The position numbers were made by a program, and so were the translations under genes. The notes beneath the pieces were generated by a model. That model was given only the letters and a program-made list of their open reading frames with translations. It was not told where the DNA came from and made no database searches. From positions 62,001 to 126,000 of the forward strand of contig NC_042520.1 of NCBI RefSeq assembly GCF_900963305.1: a DNA stretch of 64,000 nucleotides, read 5' to 3'. This DNA comes from Echeneis naucrates (taxonomy: Eukaryota; Chordata; Actinopteri; Carangiformes; Echeneidae). Every line of letters starts with the position of its first letter. The stretch's first letter is position 1. Shown here piece after piece: positions 24,157-41,207 of the stretch.

Positions 24157-26544
24157 ATTCACTCAACCAGTTGAGGCAATGTGTTATGATTTGGGGCTTT
24201 ACAAATAAATCTGATTTGACTTGATTTGATATATCCCGGTAAGACCTGATCCATCTTTGTAGGAATGATAACCCTAACCCTAACAACGACTTAACCTGAC
24301 TTTAGCTCAAATCCGGCTTTGTAGTACAGACCCTGCCGAGTTCCTCAAAGCGCAAAACACTAACCTGATGTCAATTCCTGTTGCCCCGAAATGTCCAGAT
24401 CAGACAAGAAGGAAGATTCTGGAGAGAAACACAGCGAGAGGAAGAACGAAGAAGAAAGGGGAGAGGATAGTGAGGAAGGGGAAGAAGATGTACAGTGAGA
24501 GGAAATGCTCAGATTTGTGTTAATGATTAAATTTTTTTTTAAATCAGAGCATTTTAAGAAATATAAAGGTGTAGAGAGCAAGTCACAGGAGTAGTTTTAG
24601 TAGAGTTAGTGAAGTAGGATGGTTTACTTTGTTATTGGAAGAAGTATCAATAGCAGTGAACATTTTTCACCTTGTAGTTCATCCTCAGTGAAAAAGTTTG
24701 TCGCCTCCAGAGCAGATTCTGCTTCTTCAGGGCACAGAGCTAAAAAACAATTTAACAAAACACGTTATCAAGGACATTTGTTAAGGAATATGTGAAAGTG
24801 GAGTCTGGGGGCCGGTCTGATAGGGACAGTCTACAGGGGACGGTCTGATACAAACTTTGAAGTATGTGTCTGTTACCTGGGGGGAGGTGGAGCTTGTATA
24901 ACAGTTTGAGTTTCTCTGTCATGTCGCCATGACACATCCCACCTACAGACACACAACATGCAATGAGACCACACACGACAACTACACAATGACACAATTT
25001 ATTGGATAGCTGTTGTAACAGTTGTTGTATACTTGTGTAGTCGATGTGACACAAACTCACTCAGTCCGGTGATGAACTCCTTGAAGTTGACCAGTCCGTC
25101 TTGGTTCTGGTCCAGCAGCCTAAAGAGGCGGGCTGACAGGCAGGGGGTGTGTCCTCCACAAGTCCAGGGGGCAAGGGCGGAGTAAAGATGGCTGAACTGG
25201 GCGGAGTCTATGCGATACTGCTCCAGGTAGGGCAGGCTTGGGTCATGACGCTGAACCGCGGAGCTGCTGGCGCCCCAATAACATCCGGTCATGTGTTTGG
25301 ACTGAGGGAGGAGGGGGGCAGGCTGAGGACCTGGTCTACACTGAGGACTTCATTACCATATTTTGCGGACCATAAGGTTGCGACAAATACAGAAATATAC
25401 ACTCACATTTTAAATCATGCGTCTTCCACAAATCCATCAAATTCGTCATCTTCAGTGTGTGAGTGTAACAGTTGGGCGATTTAATTTCAAACACATAAAT
25501 GTACAGTAATATTTTTTTGAAGCACAGTACGTACCGGTATTACAAAATGTGGCGGAGGTAAGCATACTGCATTCTGTTCTCTTATTGGTTTATCGTTGCC
25601 AGCAATAGCAAACACCTGAAGTTAGTGTGACTTTGGAACAATGTTGTCTCCCAACATTTGCTTATAATTGGATTATAATATGGATTTGAAAATTGGGTTT
25701 ACGTTAAAAACCTAATGTTGGCTTGACGTCTTATTATAGTGAGGTAACACTGACTAAATGTTGGATGGTGGTTGGTTGTCAGCACAACATAATAAGTTAT
25801 CTAACGTTGTCTGACGTTGCAGCCCATATCCAACCAAGGAACAACGTTAACACAACGTCCCTCTTTCAGCTGGTAATGCTCTGACAATCCATCAAGCGTA
25901 GCAGCTTTGTTGCTTACCACATAAACCACATATACCACATAAAATTGGTTTGACGTCAGTAAGCACAACAAGAATTCATATATAAGGAGCACTGCCGATT
26001 TTTGAGAAAATTTAAGGATTTTCGGTGTGCCTTATAGTGCAAAAAATATGGTAGTTTCAGCTGAGTTATTGTGTCACTACCATGTTCAGATGTGGTGGCG
26101 TGTGGTTCAGATCTGACAGAAAAAATTGGATCTCACGGGCCTGGACCTCAGGGGTCTGGTTCGGTATCAGCGTTTATACTGATGATGATAATTAAAAAAT
26201 TTTATGTTTGTTGTAGTTATGCAGTTTGTCCTCTAGAGGGAACATCACAATTTTATTTTGGCAACACATCCAAAGGCAAATGGCATTCTGCTGCGCCAAT
26301 TAGTCAAGCAGAGTCACCCAAAACAGAGATGATGATAATAATAATAATACAAATTACAAATCTTCCATTAACATAAAGAAGCCTGACAACTGCTTTTTTA
26401 TCTGTTTTGGTGATTGATTCATTTCACTTCCTGTTTCGAGAGGAACATTTGTAGATTCTGACCTTAAAGAGACAGTACAGATCCTCAAGCTCCTTAATGC
26501 TGAAGGCTGACTCTGTCATCATTGCCCTCACCTGTGCATGCGCA

Positions 26545-26583
<39 letters not shown>

Positions 26584-29500
26584 AAACTTTAAACACTACA
26601 TTAACATGTTAGCATCAGTCTGAACCACCCTACTGTCACTCACCACGCTCCTCTTGGCCGTGTCTTCAAGGGACTGAATGACCTTTAACCTCTGTCTGAA
26701 CCTCATTTGCTCAATAACATCAGCGCGCAAGCTGCCAAATTTCTGCTCGGAGAACAAAAAAACTGGGATCAGAGACACACCAGGAATTAGACCTAGTTGG
26801 GTCAGATACAGGAAACAGACCTCATAAGATGACCTGATGAGCTCAAACACGTCAACCTCAGGAGGAGGGTCCTCGCCGCTCGTCAGCAGGGCATGCAGGT
26901 GAGGGGTGGGCGGAGCCACTGTCTGTTTATTCACAACATTATCCAGATACCTGCACAGCCATATGGACATGCACATCATATGTAATTTTCAGTATAACCA
27001 GTGGACTCGGTTCCGGACTCTGGTCTAAGACCTACCTGCCCAGGATGGTCATAGCTTCTCCCTCGTCACTGCATGTGAGCAGAGCGTCCATGTTGTCATG
27101 GAGAACAGCCAGCGCCACCTGCAAGTACAGAGTACAGTAATTTATTGACAGGTTAGAGGTGAAGAGACAGCTATGCTGACACACCCATACTCTAATTCAC
27201 CAGTCAGTCACTAGTTGATAGTCAGTGGCCAGTGGGTCAGTACCTGGAAGATGACCTTGATGCCTTCATAGAAGAAGCAGTCGACCAATAGGACGGCGCT
27301 ATCAAATGGCATCACAGACAGGAAGAGGGTAAGAAACCAGGACAGGCTGATGGTGGAGATGACTCCCAGTTCCTGCATGTGCTCATAGAGCAGGGGCAGA
27401 AAGGCCCGGGTCAGTTCCTCAAACACCCCCTGATCCACCAGAGCTCCTGTGGGAACACAGGCCACATCTTGGATCCCAATACTGGTGCCGACTAACAACT
27501 GGACTCAAAATTGGGGACTACCTAGTAACACTAAGTACTGATGCTACACCTTGACACTGACAGAAGGTCAGAGGTCAAAGCAGCAGCACGTTGCTGTCAC
27601 TGACCTACAACTCTGGTGTTGTAGTAGTCAGGCAGCATCCGCTCACAAAGCACCACCAGCAACCAGAATGCTTCTTCCTCGGTGCAGTAGAGCAGCAGGA
27701 CGGAGGTGACGATGTTCATGGCCTGGCAGTATCCGATGCTAGGGTTGCGGTGAGCGTAGGCAGTGAGGACGCGGCGCAGAGCAGCGATGCCCATCTCGTT
27801 CTGAAATGCTCTGTGTTCAGGCATCGACCGGTGGAGGTCACGCTCAATCTCCTCTGTAGCCAATGAGCACAGTCCCATGGCCTGCTCCACGAGGTCACCA
27901 TAGTAGCCAGGGTGGGTCGCCATCTCATTCTGAGCTCCTGGATGGAAAATTTAATTCTTTAAGTTCACTGACCACAGAACAGCAGCCCCAGCTTTGCTTT
28001 CAGGTGAATGACTGAATGAATGGATGAATACTGACCAGAGAACAGCAGCCACAGCTCTCCTCTCAGGCGCTCTGGAATCCCATTGAGGACAAGTTCTCTG
28101 GTTCTGGACGTCCGATACATGCAGACGCCGCGACCAAACTCTGAGAAATGGAGGCTCCACCCTTCCTCCTTCATTTTCTCCTTCATCTGCAGGCAATGGG
28201 GGCAGTGAAGGATGTGATGCGACAGACACAGAGACAGAAAGACAGACTTAATATCTGGTCCTTCGAATGGTCCAAGGACTCAGCATGAAGCTGGGACTTG
28301 AACTCACGGCTTTGGGCCCCAGGTCTTCCGGACCGTCCTGGTGGTAGAGCTGCAGCAGAGCCTGTCGGGCAGTGGGCAACCCAGGGTGGTAATGACGTCC
28401 CCTGTGGACAGACTCACATCCTGCAGTCGAGGAAGAGGGAGCACTGGAGGCAGCCTGAGGACACATCAACAAATCAGAATGAACTGGAAACACTTTATCT
28501 GAACATTTGTGACATGAGTGACATACTGAATGACCAATCAGAGACAGCGGGCTGGTGTCCCCCCATGTGTTGTCAGGTGTACGTTGCAGGAAGTCGGAGA
28601 TGCGCTGGACCAGGAAGTCTCTGTCCTTGAGGTTGGCAAACAGGAAGTTCATTTTGTTCTTGGTACTGATGGAGACAGGACATGGCAAGACACTACTGCT
28701 GTCTGCCTTCTCCACGATGGATACCTGAAGAGCAAAGGATCATGGGTAACTTTCTTGTCATGTCCGGTCCGATCTTAAAGTTTTTCTGAGAAAGTAAGCG
28801 ATCCAAATGTTTCTCATAATGTGGAATCTATGAACACGCCACAAATCTAAATGTTTATCTCCATTCGCACATTATCGACAGAGCAGAAACAGGAAGTGGC
28901 CTTCCCTCTGAAAAGCACATCTATAGAAGCACTGTGAATCTAGTCCTACATGGGAGCAAAGAGAATGTCAGATTTCAGCCGCCTATCAAACATTACCACT
29001 TTTATCAAGTTTCCCAAATTCAGTCCCTGTTGATCTGACACATATCACACTCATTTCCTGTTTCATTGTGTTATTCCTATTGGTTAATGCACCAGATAAA
29101 AAATGTGTGCTGCAACCCCTCAGACACAACAGGAAGTCCATCACTTTTACTGACATTTTTTGGAAATCTGTGAAATATAATATTTATGTGGAAGGAACCA
29201 ACATCGGAATTATTTTATCTTTCATGGATTCTGCTCAAAAGATTTTAAAACTGATATTTCGATTTGTCTGATGTTTGAACAGCCAGACGTGACTCTTTGA
29301 TACCTAGCAGAAATAACAGATTATCCGGGAATTATTTCAGGCATATTCGGCATCAGGACTGTTTTGCACACGCTGGAATATATTTGAACACCAAGACCTG
29401 GCTGCACACACTGAGACCATAATGTCTGACATTAAGGAATCAATTGATAATGTTACAGTTGGAATCATTCAAGTTTTTCCTAACCAGAAACCCTGAATGA

Positions 29501-31619
29501 TCAGCCAGGTCGACATCGCTCCTGAAAGATTGCAAGACTGCCTTCAGGTCAGGCACCAGAACTCTGTATATGCTGCTGGAGCACAATACAGAGAGTGATA
29601 ATGGACTTCAAATGAAGAAAATAGACCAGTTGGACGGAAACCTACCATGGCAGGGAATTCTCAACTGACCCTACCGTGTTAGGTCTCATCTTGTATGAAT
29701 TCCTGCTAACGTTGTACTTTACCTCTCTCAGCGGGATTATGAGCTGACACAGATCTTCCTCTCTGCTGTTAAAACAGATGTAGTTGTTGGAGATAAACAA
29801 CTGTCCAACCACGTGCATCTTAGCAAACGGCATCCACAGTGTACAGTCAGTGTGTCCATCCAAACGCTCATCTTGCATCAGTCGAAACGTCATCCGATAT
29901 CGCTCATTCTTCGCCCGCGCATCAAGGTCCCTGCAGCATCGACACACAGGAAACAGCTGATCAAGACTCAGGTCAAAGGTCAGTGTTAGTTTGATGTTTT
30001 CCTGTTTTAAAGGGTTTCACACACACACACACACACACACACAGTGTGCTGGGGTTGTGTTTCAGCCTCAGTCAACCTCAGCCCTGTGAACTTTGTGCCT
30101 GATGTCAGGTGCACGGTCAATGAAACCTCTTCAGAGCAGAGACATTCTTCAGGGTCTTGCAGGGCTTGGGCAGTGAGAGGTCTGCGGCAAATGCCTCGTT
30201 GTCCAGCAGCTGACGCATGGCGATGCTGGCGAGCTGTTCCATCAACTTGAAGGTGTCATTGATGTTGAGGAACATGGAAAAGAAATGTTCAGTGTGTCGA
30301 GTGCTGACACGAACACTCTCTGGAAACACGAGCGTTGCATTCTTCTCCAGCTGGGTCACCTCAGTCCACGGAACGACCAGGGTCACTGAGAGAAAGAGGG
30401 CGTATCATCTGCTTAGTGCTTTTAGTAATTACACATATACCCCCGTCTAACTACACATACACCCCGACCTTTACAGGTTTGTTGTATTTTCAAAAGTTCC
30501 TCTTTCCAGTTGATGGCATTTTAAACCATGGCCTGTGGTTGGCCACTCTTACCCTCCTTGCCCAGCAGGAAGGAGTAGAAGCACAGGTGATTGACGGACA
30601 GGTAGAGCCACCCTTGCCTGGGGACACGTCCCTTCCAGTAGCTGCAAGAATAATAATTCACCAGCTTCTCCTCTTCAGGCATCCCAAACAGCTTCCTCAT
30701 CTTTAGCTCTGCCTCCCGGAACTTCCCACAGTCCTCCTCCTGCTCCTCCCCCTGCTTCAGCCGATTCTCCTCCGCAATGATGCCCTGGAGAAAGTGACAT
30801 CACTCACTGATGGGTTCACACAGGCAGAGGAGACAGACTAACAAGAAGTGACAGGAGGCGATAGGAAAGGAAAGGATTGAACAGGAAGTGACGTACAGAG
30901 ATCTTCCCTTTGACAAAGGTGGTGATGTCTTCATCGTTATCAAAGATGGAGATGGTCTGAAGAAGGTTGGACTCCAGCCAATCCCAATGCTCCGTGATCT
31001 CCTTCCTGGATGAGCCTGAAGGACACAGCACAAGGTCCAATCCAGTCTAGTACAGCAGAGTCCAGTTCAGTCCAGTCCAGTGAGGTGACTTACCACAAGC
31101 AATGTTCCAGTAGATCTGAGAGTCTGCAGTCTGGAGCAGGATCCTGTATGGAGCCACTCTGGCACTCGAGTCCAGAACAACATCCAAAGTCCCAACCAGG
31201 AGACCTACACATAGACAGACTTTTAAAGCAGGAAGACCAGATCACCTGCACCATGAACCCAGTAATACACCAGAACACTCTGGCGGTCATTGTCCCGTGT
31301 CTGTGTCTATATGAGGTCTATATCAGGTCTGGGTGTATTTATGAAGGGCGGTGTATGTGTTATGTTTAGGGTTTGTCAACAAAATCCGACACTAGTGACG
31401 TTCAGTGACCCGTGATGAGTTCATGAACCGTGGGACTGTTCTGTGTCTCGTAACTTGGCTGTATCTGTTTTGCCAATTGCCATGGTAACACCTTATAATG
31501 ACGTTTGATAGGTCAGTCTCCATGACAACTAGCAGACCAGCTTCCCACTGACCGTGTAATGGCTGAAAGGTCAGTGGACTCTGACCACATGACACTGCAC
31601 TGGTTTCGGGCCATTAGAA

Positions 31620-31653
<34 letters not shown>

Positions 31654-31844
31654 TGGGGGGCAGCTGTCCTTGGACTATAGTGGACTGTGGTGCGTCATAC
31701 AGACCAGGACCGGTGTCCGTTCTCACCGGAGAGGCCTCCCCCACGGCCGTGTCCCTTCCTCCTCTGCAGGACGAAGAACGGGTTGGCCCGCTCCGAGACC
31801 CACAGAGCTCCTGCCAGCAGCACCTCCTCCGGCTGGATCCACAT
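21891..31844 (-). CDS. tbc1d9b: TBC1D9B, GRAM/TBC/EF-hand Rab GTPase-activating protein
   Basis: TBC1D9B-type proteins stimulate GTP hydrolysis on Rabs in endosomal traffic and bind LC3-family proteins. 22 coding exons, 1212 residues (human about 1250): 31727-31844, 31094-31204, 30897-31015, 30553-30784, 30127-30385, 29723-29930, 28527-28724, 28308-28454, 28036-28186, 27605-27937, 27244-27446, 27036-27118, 26821-26950, 26644-26742, 26463-26531, 25061-25301, 24877-24942, 24671-24739, 24365-24418, 22897-22941, 22564-22661, 21891-22496. The N-terminus [20 protein letters not shown] is the family start. Two GRAM domains follow (exons 4-5 and 6-7). The TBC domain spans exons 9-12 with the arginine finger in [12 protein letters not shown] and the glutamine finger in IGYCQAMN. 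The EF-hand in exon 16 reads [12 protein letters not shown]. The tail keeps [15 protein letters not shown]. All junctions are in phase. Exons 7 and 8 are separated by a stopless 72-base intron. Confidence 0.96.
23763..23975 (-). repeat. L2-type LINE 3' end fragment
   Basis: AAATCAAATCAAATCAG at the left is the reverse of the L2 tail. The body (CAAGGCACTTTACATATAGA, GACCCAACAGATCCCCCGAT) matches the 2.3 kb copy closely. It lies in a tbc1d9b intron. Confidence 0.85.
24121..24157. repeat. (CTAT)n microsatellite
   Basis: About nine CTAT units in a tbc1d9b intron. Confidence 0.95.
24165..24231 (+). repeat. L2 3' tail fragment
   Basis: TATGATTTGGGGCTTTACAA, then the ATAAATCTGATTTGACTTGA tail. Confidence 0.65.
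25354..26053. mobile_element. Non-autonomous DNA transposon of about 700 bases
   Basis: The left end TACCATATTTTGCGGACCAT and the right end ATAGTGCAAAAAATATGGTA are inverted copies with a small gap. These ends are shared by a very common vertebrate repeat with CTATAAG-type inner ends. The middle (about 25610-25910) has its own pattern of AACATTTGC and AACGTTGT blocks and may be a second element inserted in the first. It lies in the tbc1d9b intron before the EF-hand exon. Confidence 0.65.
26545..26580. repeat. (CA)n microsatellite
   Basis: A CA run next to a GCGC-rich stretch, 14 bases beyond the upstream boundary of a tbc1d9b exon. Confidence 0.9.
28455..28526 (-). other. tbc1d9b: Stopless 72-base intron of tbc1d9b
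   Basis: The intron runs GTATGT to CCTCAG. Its length is 24 codons and no stop occurs in the reading frame, so spliced and retained forms would both be translatable. The retained peptide is rich in Cys, His and Ser. Confidence 0.7.
30017..30044. repeat. (CA)n microsatellite
   Basis: A pure CA run in a tbc1d9b intron. Confidence 0.9.
31626..31652. repeat. (GT)n microsatellite
   Basis: A GT run in intron 1 of tbc1d9b, about 75 bases from exon 1. Confidence 0.9.
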
Positions 31845-32094
31845 CTCTCCTCCACGGGCACACACCGGACTAAACACCGGAATAAACACCGGGACAGATC
31901 GGCAGCTCCCCTGGATGCAGAAAACACGAAACTGATGTTGTTTTCACTCGTCAGGTGACTGCACATCACTTCCGGATCCGACCACCTAGGACACGCCCAC
32001 TATGTACGCAACGTCATGACATCAGAGACCGGAAACAAGTGTTTCCATTTCTAAATAAATGCATGGGCACACGGTGTTTATCTCTGCTCCCACA

Positions 32095-33892
32095 TACTTC
32101 TCCTTCTAGATCTTAGTGCTGCATTCGACACCATAGATCATAATATTTTACTACAGAGACTGGAACATGAAATTGGAATTAAAGGAACTGCACTAAGGTG
32201 GCTCAAATCCTACTTATCAGATAGACATCAGTTTGTTCATTTTAACAACAGCTCCTCCTCATGTACTGTAGTCAGTCATGGAGTCCCGCAGGGTTCAGTA
32301 CTTGGACCAATCCTCTTTACGCTTTATCTGCTTCCTCTAGGCAACATTATCAGGAAACACAGCATCAACTTCCACTGCTACGCAGACGATACTCAGCTGT
32401 ACCTATCAATGAAGCCAAATGAAGTCACTCAGATAGTCAGACTGCAGGCCTGTTTTGAAGACATAAAAGTCTGGATGACTGGAAATTTTTTACTTCTCAA
32501 CTGTGACAAAACAGAAGTTATTGTACTCGGCCCTAAGCACCTCAGAAAAATACTATCTAATCATCTCATCAGTCTGGACGACATCACTTTGGCTTCCAGC
32601 TCCACTGTAAGAAACCTTGGAGTAATTTTTGACCAGGACATGTCCTTTGTCCCTCACATAAAACAAGTTAGTCGGGCAGCTTTCTTCCACCTGAGAAACA
32701 TTAGGAAAATCAGAAACATCCTTTCTCAGGATGATGCAGAAAAACTAGTCCATGCATTTGTAACTTCTAGGCTGGACTACTGTAACTCATTGCTATCTGG
32801 ATGTCCAAACAAATCTCTAAAAGGCCTTCAGTTAATTCAGAACGCTGCTGCACGAATATTAACAGGAACTAGGAAAAGAGATCACATCTCTCCTGTTAGC
32901 TTCTTTCAATATATAAAGCTCTTAATGGCCAAGCTCCATCATATCTCAGAGAGCTCATAGTTCCTTACTGTCCTAGCAGGCCACTCCACTCTCTAGATGG
33001 AGGTTTACTTGTGGTTCCTAGAGTCTCCAACAGTAAATCTGGAGGCAGATCGTTCAGTTATCAGGCTCCTCTTCTATGGAACCAACTTCCAGTCCGGGGG
33101 GCGGACTCTTTAGTAATTTTCAAGACCAGGCTTAAAACTTTCCTGTATGACACAGCTGATAGTTAAAAAGTTAGTTAGATAGTTAAAAAGTTAAAGTCCT
33201 CTACTCTTTAGCTATGCTGCTGTGGGCCTAGGCTGCTGGGGGCAGGACTGAGCTTCTCTCTCTCTCTCTCTCTCTCTCACCCTCTCTCCCCCTCTCCCTC
33301 TTTCTCTCTCCCTCCCTCTCGCTCGCTCTCCTTTTCTCCCCCCTTGCATGCACTGATAAGAACCATCCTTCTTAAAAAACACAGTTTCACCCAGCTCTAA
33401 GCATTTATACTGCATTTACTAACCATGTTCTGCCAAAGTCTCTGTCTCTCCCAGTTCCTCTCCTCTCTCTCTGTCCTCATCCTGCAGGTGGTGACTCATC
33501 TCCATCCCATGTTCCTGCAACACCTGCTGGTCCCATATAGCATGAATTCTGTACTACAGCTCAACTCCATGAACTTCATGCAGCAACATGTTCCTGCCTA
33601 CACCCCCCCCCAATGCCTGTCTCACTCTCTCTCTCCCTCTCTCTCCCACTCTCAACCCAACTGGTCAAGGCAGATGGCCGCCCCCTCCCGGTTCTGCTCG
33701 AGGTTTCTGCCTCTTAAAGGAAGTTTTTCCTTGCCACTGTCGCCAAATGCTTGCTCATTGGGGGATCTGTTGGGTCTCTTTAAATAATTTTATAAAGAGT
33801 TTGGTCTAGACCTGCTCTATATGTAAAGTGCCTTGATGTAACTTTGTTATGATTTGGCGCTATACAAATAAATCTGATTTGATTTGATTTGC
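32095..33892 (+). mobile_element. L2-clade LINE, 5'-truncated
   Basis: The copy begins within the RT domain at LLDLSAAFDTIDHN. It continues through GVPQGSVLGPILFTLY, CYADDTQLYLS (the YADD catalytic box), NLGVIFDQDMSFVPHIK and SRLDYCNSLLSGCPNKSL. The coding part ends about 32960 after drift and an internal loss. The 3' UTR holds a CT-rich run (33255-33340) and the GATTTGGCGCTATACAAATA end with GATTT repeats. It lies between tbc1d9b and rnf130. It is a dead copy because it lacks the 5' half. Confidence 0.88.
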
Positions 33893-34080
33893 TCCCCACA
33901 ACAAGGAGGTCCTGGTTGGGTTCCCAGCCTGGGGCCTCCAAAAACGTCCTGTTTGGGTTCACTGGTGACTCTGAACTGTCCGTAGGTCTGATTGGTTGTT
34001 GGTCTGTCCAGGGTGATCCCGCCCCTCGTCCAGAGTGAGCTGCTATTGGCTCCAGAACCCTCCGTGACTTTCATTGTAAA
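33893..34080 (+). repeat. SINE copy directly after the L2 tail
   Basis: CCACAACAAGGAGGTCCTGG, then CCTGTTTGGGTTCACTGGTG and CTGCTATTGGCTCCAGAACC. It matches the reverse copy at 7.2-7.4 kb. Its head lies against the L2 tail with almost no gap. Confidence 0.65.
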
Positions 34081-34164
34081 TGTTTTGTTTTGTGTTATCT
34101 AATAACGTTTTTAAACCTGTCAATGAATCCACTTTTGTGTGTGTATATATGTTGTGTAGCCATG

Positions 34165-34292
34165 TGTGTATCTGTTGGGTATCTCTAAATAATTTTATAG
34201 TTTGGTCTAGACTTGTTCTATATATAAAGTGCCTTGATGTAACTTTGTTATGATTTGGCGCGATACTAATAAATCAGATTTGATTTGTGTGT
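34165..34292 (+). repeat. L2-type 3' end fragment
   Basis: GTTGGGTATCTCTAAATAAT to AATAAATCAGATTTGATTTG. It is very close to the 33.8 kb copy. Confidence 0.8.
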
Positions 34293-34751
34293 GTGTATCT
34301 AGATTGTGGGTCTCTGTGTGTATGAACCACAGTCAGTGTTAAAGCCACGGAGACATTTAATGACGTCGTAGCAACACTGAAACACCACACTCATTCTCCA
34401 TCTTCATCACTGTCAGTACCATGTGACACAGAGGAGGCATGTCACTTCAGATCTAATGATCTAGTGATACATTGATCGATCGGTCAGGTTATAGATTGTA
34501 AATGCAGTTAATATCTGATTATTAGAGGCAGAGTATTCAGAAGCTGTTTAATACGCATTAAAGGAACAGTTCCTCACCACGGGGACCTCTGGAGCTGGAT
34601 CAGATCCAGAGAAGGTGACAAACATGTTTTAGGCTAAAATCTAAATCTGAAGTAATGATGTCACACAACAATGCTACTGAAGACAAATCTCAGTGGACCT
34701 CTGTGTCCAGAGACAAAGCAGACACTGGATCCCAGACCTGGTCAAGACCTT

Positions 34752-34951
34752 GGGCCTCATTTATAAAACTGTGTGCAGGATCGTTACTAAAAGTATACAT
34801 ACGCCCAAAAGCCATGGGTCAGAGTTTGCTTAGGGGTGCACACATTCTCCCGTCAAGTGTTTTTTTTTTACAGATCATAACCTTTGCGTGGAAAGTGACG
34901 TACGCCAGTTAAAGGCCCCATTTTGTGCATACACGTTTATAAATGAGGCCC
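34752..34951. mobile_element. MITE with GGGCCTCATTTATAAA ends
   Basis: The 16-base terminal inverted repeat GGGCCTCATTTATAAA is exact at both ends of a 200-base unit. The inner sequence (ACTAAAAGTATACATACGCC, GTACGCCAGTTAAAGG) is of a kind common in fish. No transposase is present. Confidence 0.8.
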
Positions 34952-36263
34952 CTGGTCCCTGCATACAAAGGTGGTGACGTCTTCATTGTATTGAAGATGG
35001 AGACGGTCTGACCAGACTGATCCCAAACCTGATCCTGGATCTGACCTAGTCCATAACCCATTGACCCTAAGACTGAGACCAGACTGACCAATGGCTGCCA
35101 AAGAACTGAACCACTGGGGCCAAGTGGTTCTGAAGTGACCCACCTTTTCTTTGGTTCTCAGACATGGGGTCCAGGACAAGTCCTGAACAGTAGGTTTGCT
35201 GTAATGTAGGACTGGTACTTTAAATCTAGTTACTCTTTTTTCTATAGATAAATTTGTATTTCCTACAGGGGGCGGGGCAGGTAACAAGGTGGGGGGCGGT
35301 GAGGTTAGCTCAATACTGTTCAATACTGTAAGTCCACATGATTGCTTCCTCCAGAGGATCATGATCAGGGTCCAAGTCCTGTCAGTATTTACAGACAAGT
35401 TACAATCCAGGTTCAGGTCTTGAGACTCTGACGTTCTCCACATGAGCCGACGATGTCTTTGCCAGTCAGCCAATCAGGAAGCTGAGTTACAGAAGTCCAG
35501 AGATACAACTGAGTGAATCCAGAACATCAAGGAACACTGACAGGAACTCTGGTTTACTTTTTCTGGTTCTGGTTCCATTAGGTTTGGATTGAGTCCTGTT
35601 TTCCAGGAACACAACAACCATTTCAAAAGATCAAGAACAGCTTCAGGAACATGTGTAGGAACCAGGAAGTCTTTCTGAAATGGAAAGATCATTTAAAGAC
35701 ACAGGACTCATGAACCTTCCCACATATTCAGGAAAGGTTTTATGAACTTTTTAAAGATTTCAGCAAAGTTTCCAAAATTATTTTAGGCACTCAGGAACAA
35801 AACCCAGACATCTTTTAAGGGGAAACAAACAAACAAAAACAAAAAACACAACCCTTGCAGGAATCTAGGATCAATGTCAGGGGCTGAGGGTAGCAGTTAA
35901 AGTTAGCAATCTTAAAAAATTTCATGAATAGCATCACTTCTAGTTCTACCACAGGAGCCAAGTCCAGGTTCAGGTAGCTCGGCTGAAATCTTGTTCTCTG
36001 GTTTGATTCTTGAAACTGTCCTTTCACTGATTTGACCGGTGACCAGCTCCGGTGTCTCCATTACTGTCTCCTCAAGGGGGGGGGGGGGGGGGGGGGGGCA
36101 AGAGTGTCAGAGACCAGGATCCAGACGCTACAGACCATGTTCAGTCTGAAGAAAGTTCAAAAGGAAAATGCTCAAAATAAAAAATAAAAAAAGTAAAATA
36201 ACTGAAGATGTTTCAGACGCCCCCCAAAAGAAATGCAAGGATGCGGGGTGGAACCAAAAGACC
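34952..36263. other. Spacer and probable rnf130 3' UTR
   Basis: The part next to 36263 should be the rnf130 3' UTR. A run of about 23 G (36077-36099) stands out. I see no other gene here; the open frames on the minus strand have no family look. Confidence 0.45.
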
Positions 36264-40715
<4,452 letters not shown>

Positions 40716-41146
40716 GTCGTCTCCTCAGTGGGCTTCACATCCAAACTGTCAGGAGACAATAATGAACCTTTTTGACCAGAAAGAGTGCAAAGCTGTTTTT
40801 CTTTCATCACCAAAAGGTTTTTGTCAAAATGGTCATCAACAAGAGAAGACAAAAAACTGCGTGACAACTAAAACTAAATAAAATGCACATTTGTAAATAC
40901 CCCCCCTCTAAATTCCTATCTGGTGGAAGAATGGACAGTAAGAATTTTGAGTTGTACTGTCTGTATGACAATAAATATCTTGAATCTTTCATCAAAAATA
41001 AAAACTGTAGTTGGACAGAAAGCCAATCGGAGGGTTTTTTTTTTTTCTTCAGCCAATTAGAGTGAATTTCTTATTGAGTAGTGGGAGGGGCTTCAAACAT
41101 ATTCTTGCATATAAAGGACCTCTCCCTCGTTCCCTCCCTCTCTCCT

Positions 41147-41207
<61 letters not shown>

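Noticed and set aside
31571-31969. Several open frames on both strands near the tbc1d9b start
   Set aside because: They are shadows of the GC-rich first exon of tbc1d9b and the GT microsatellite next to it.
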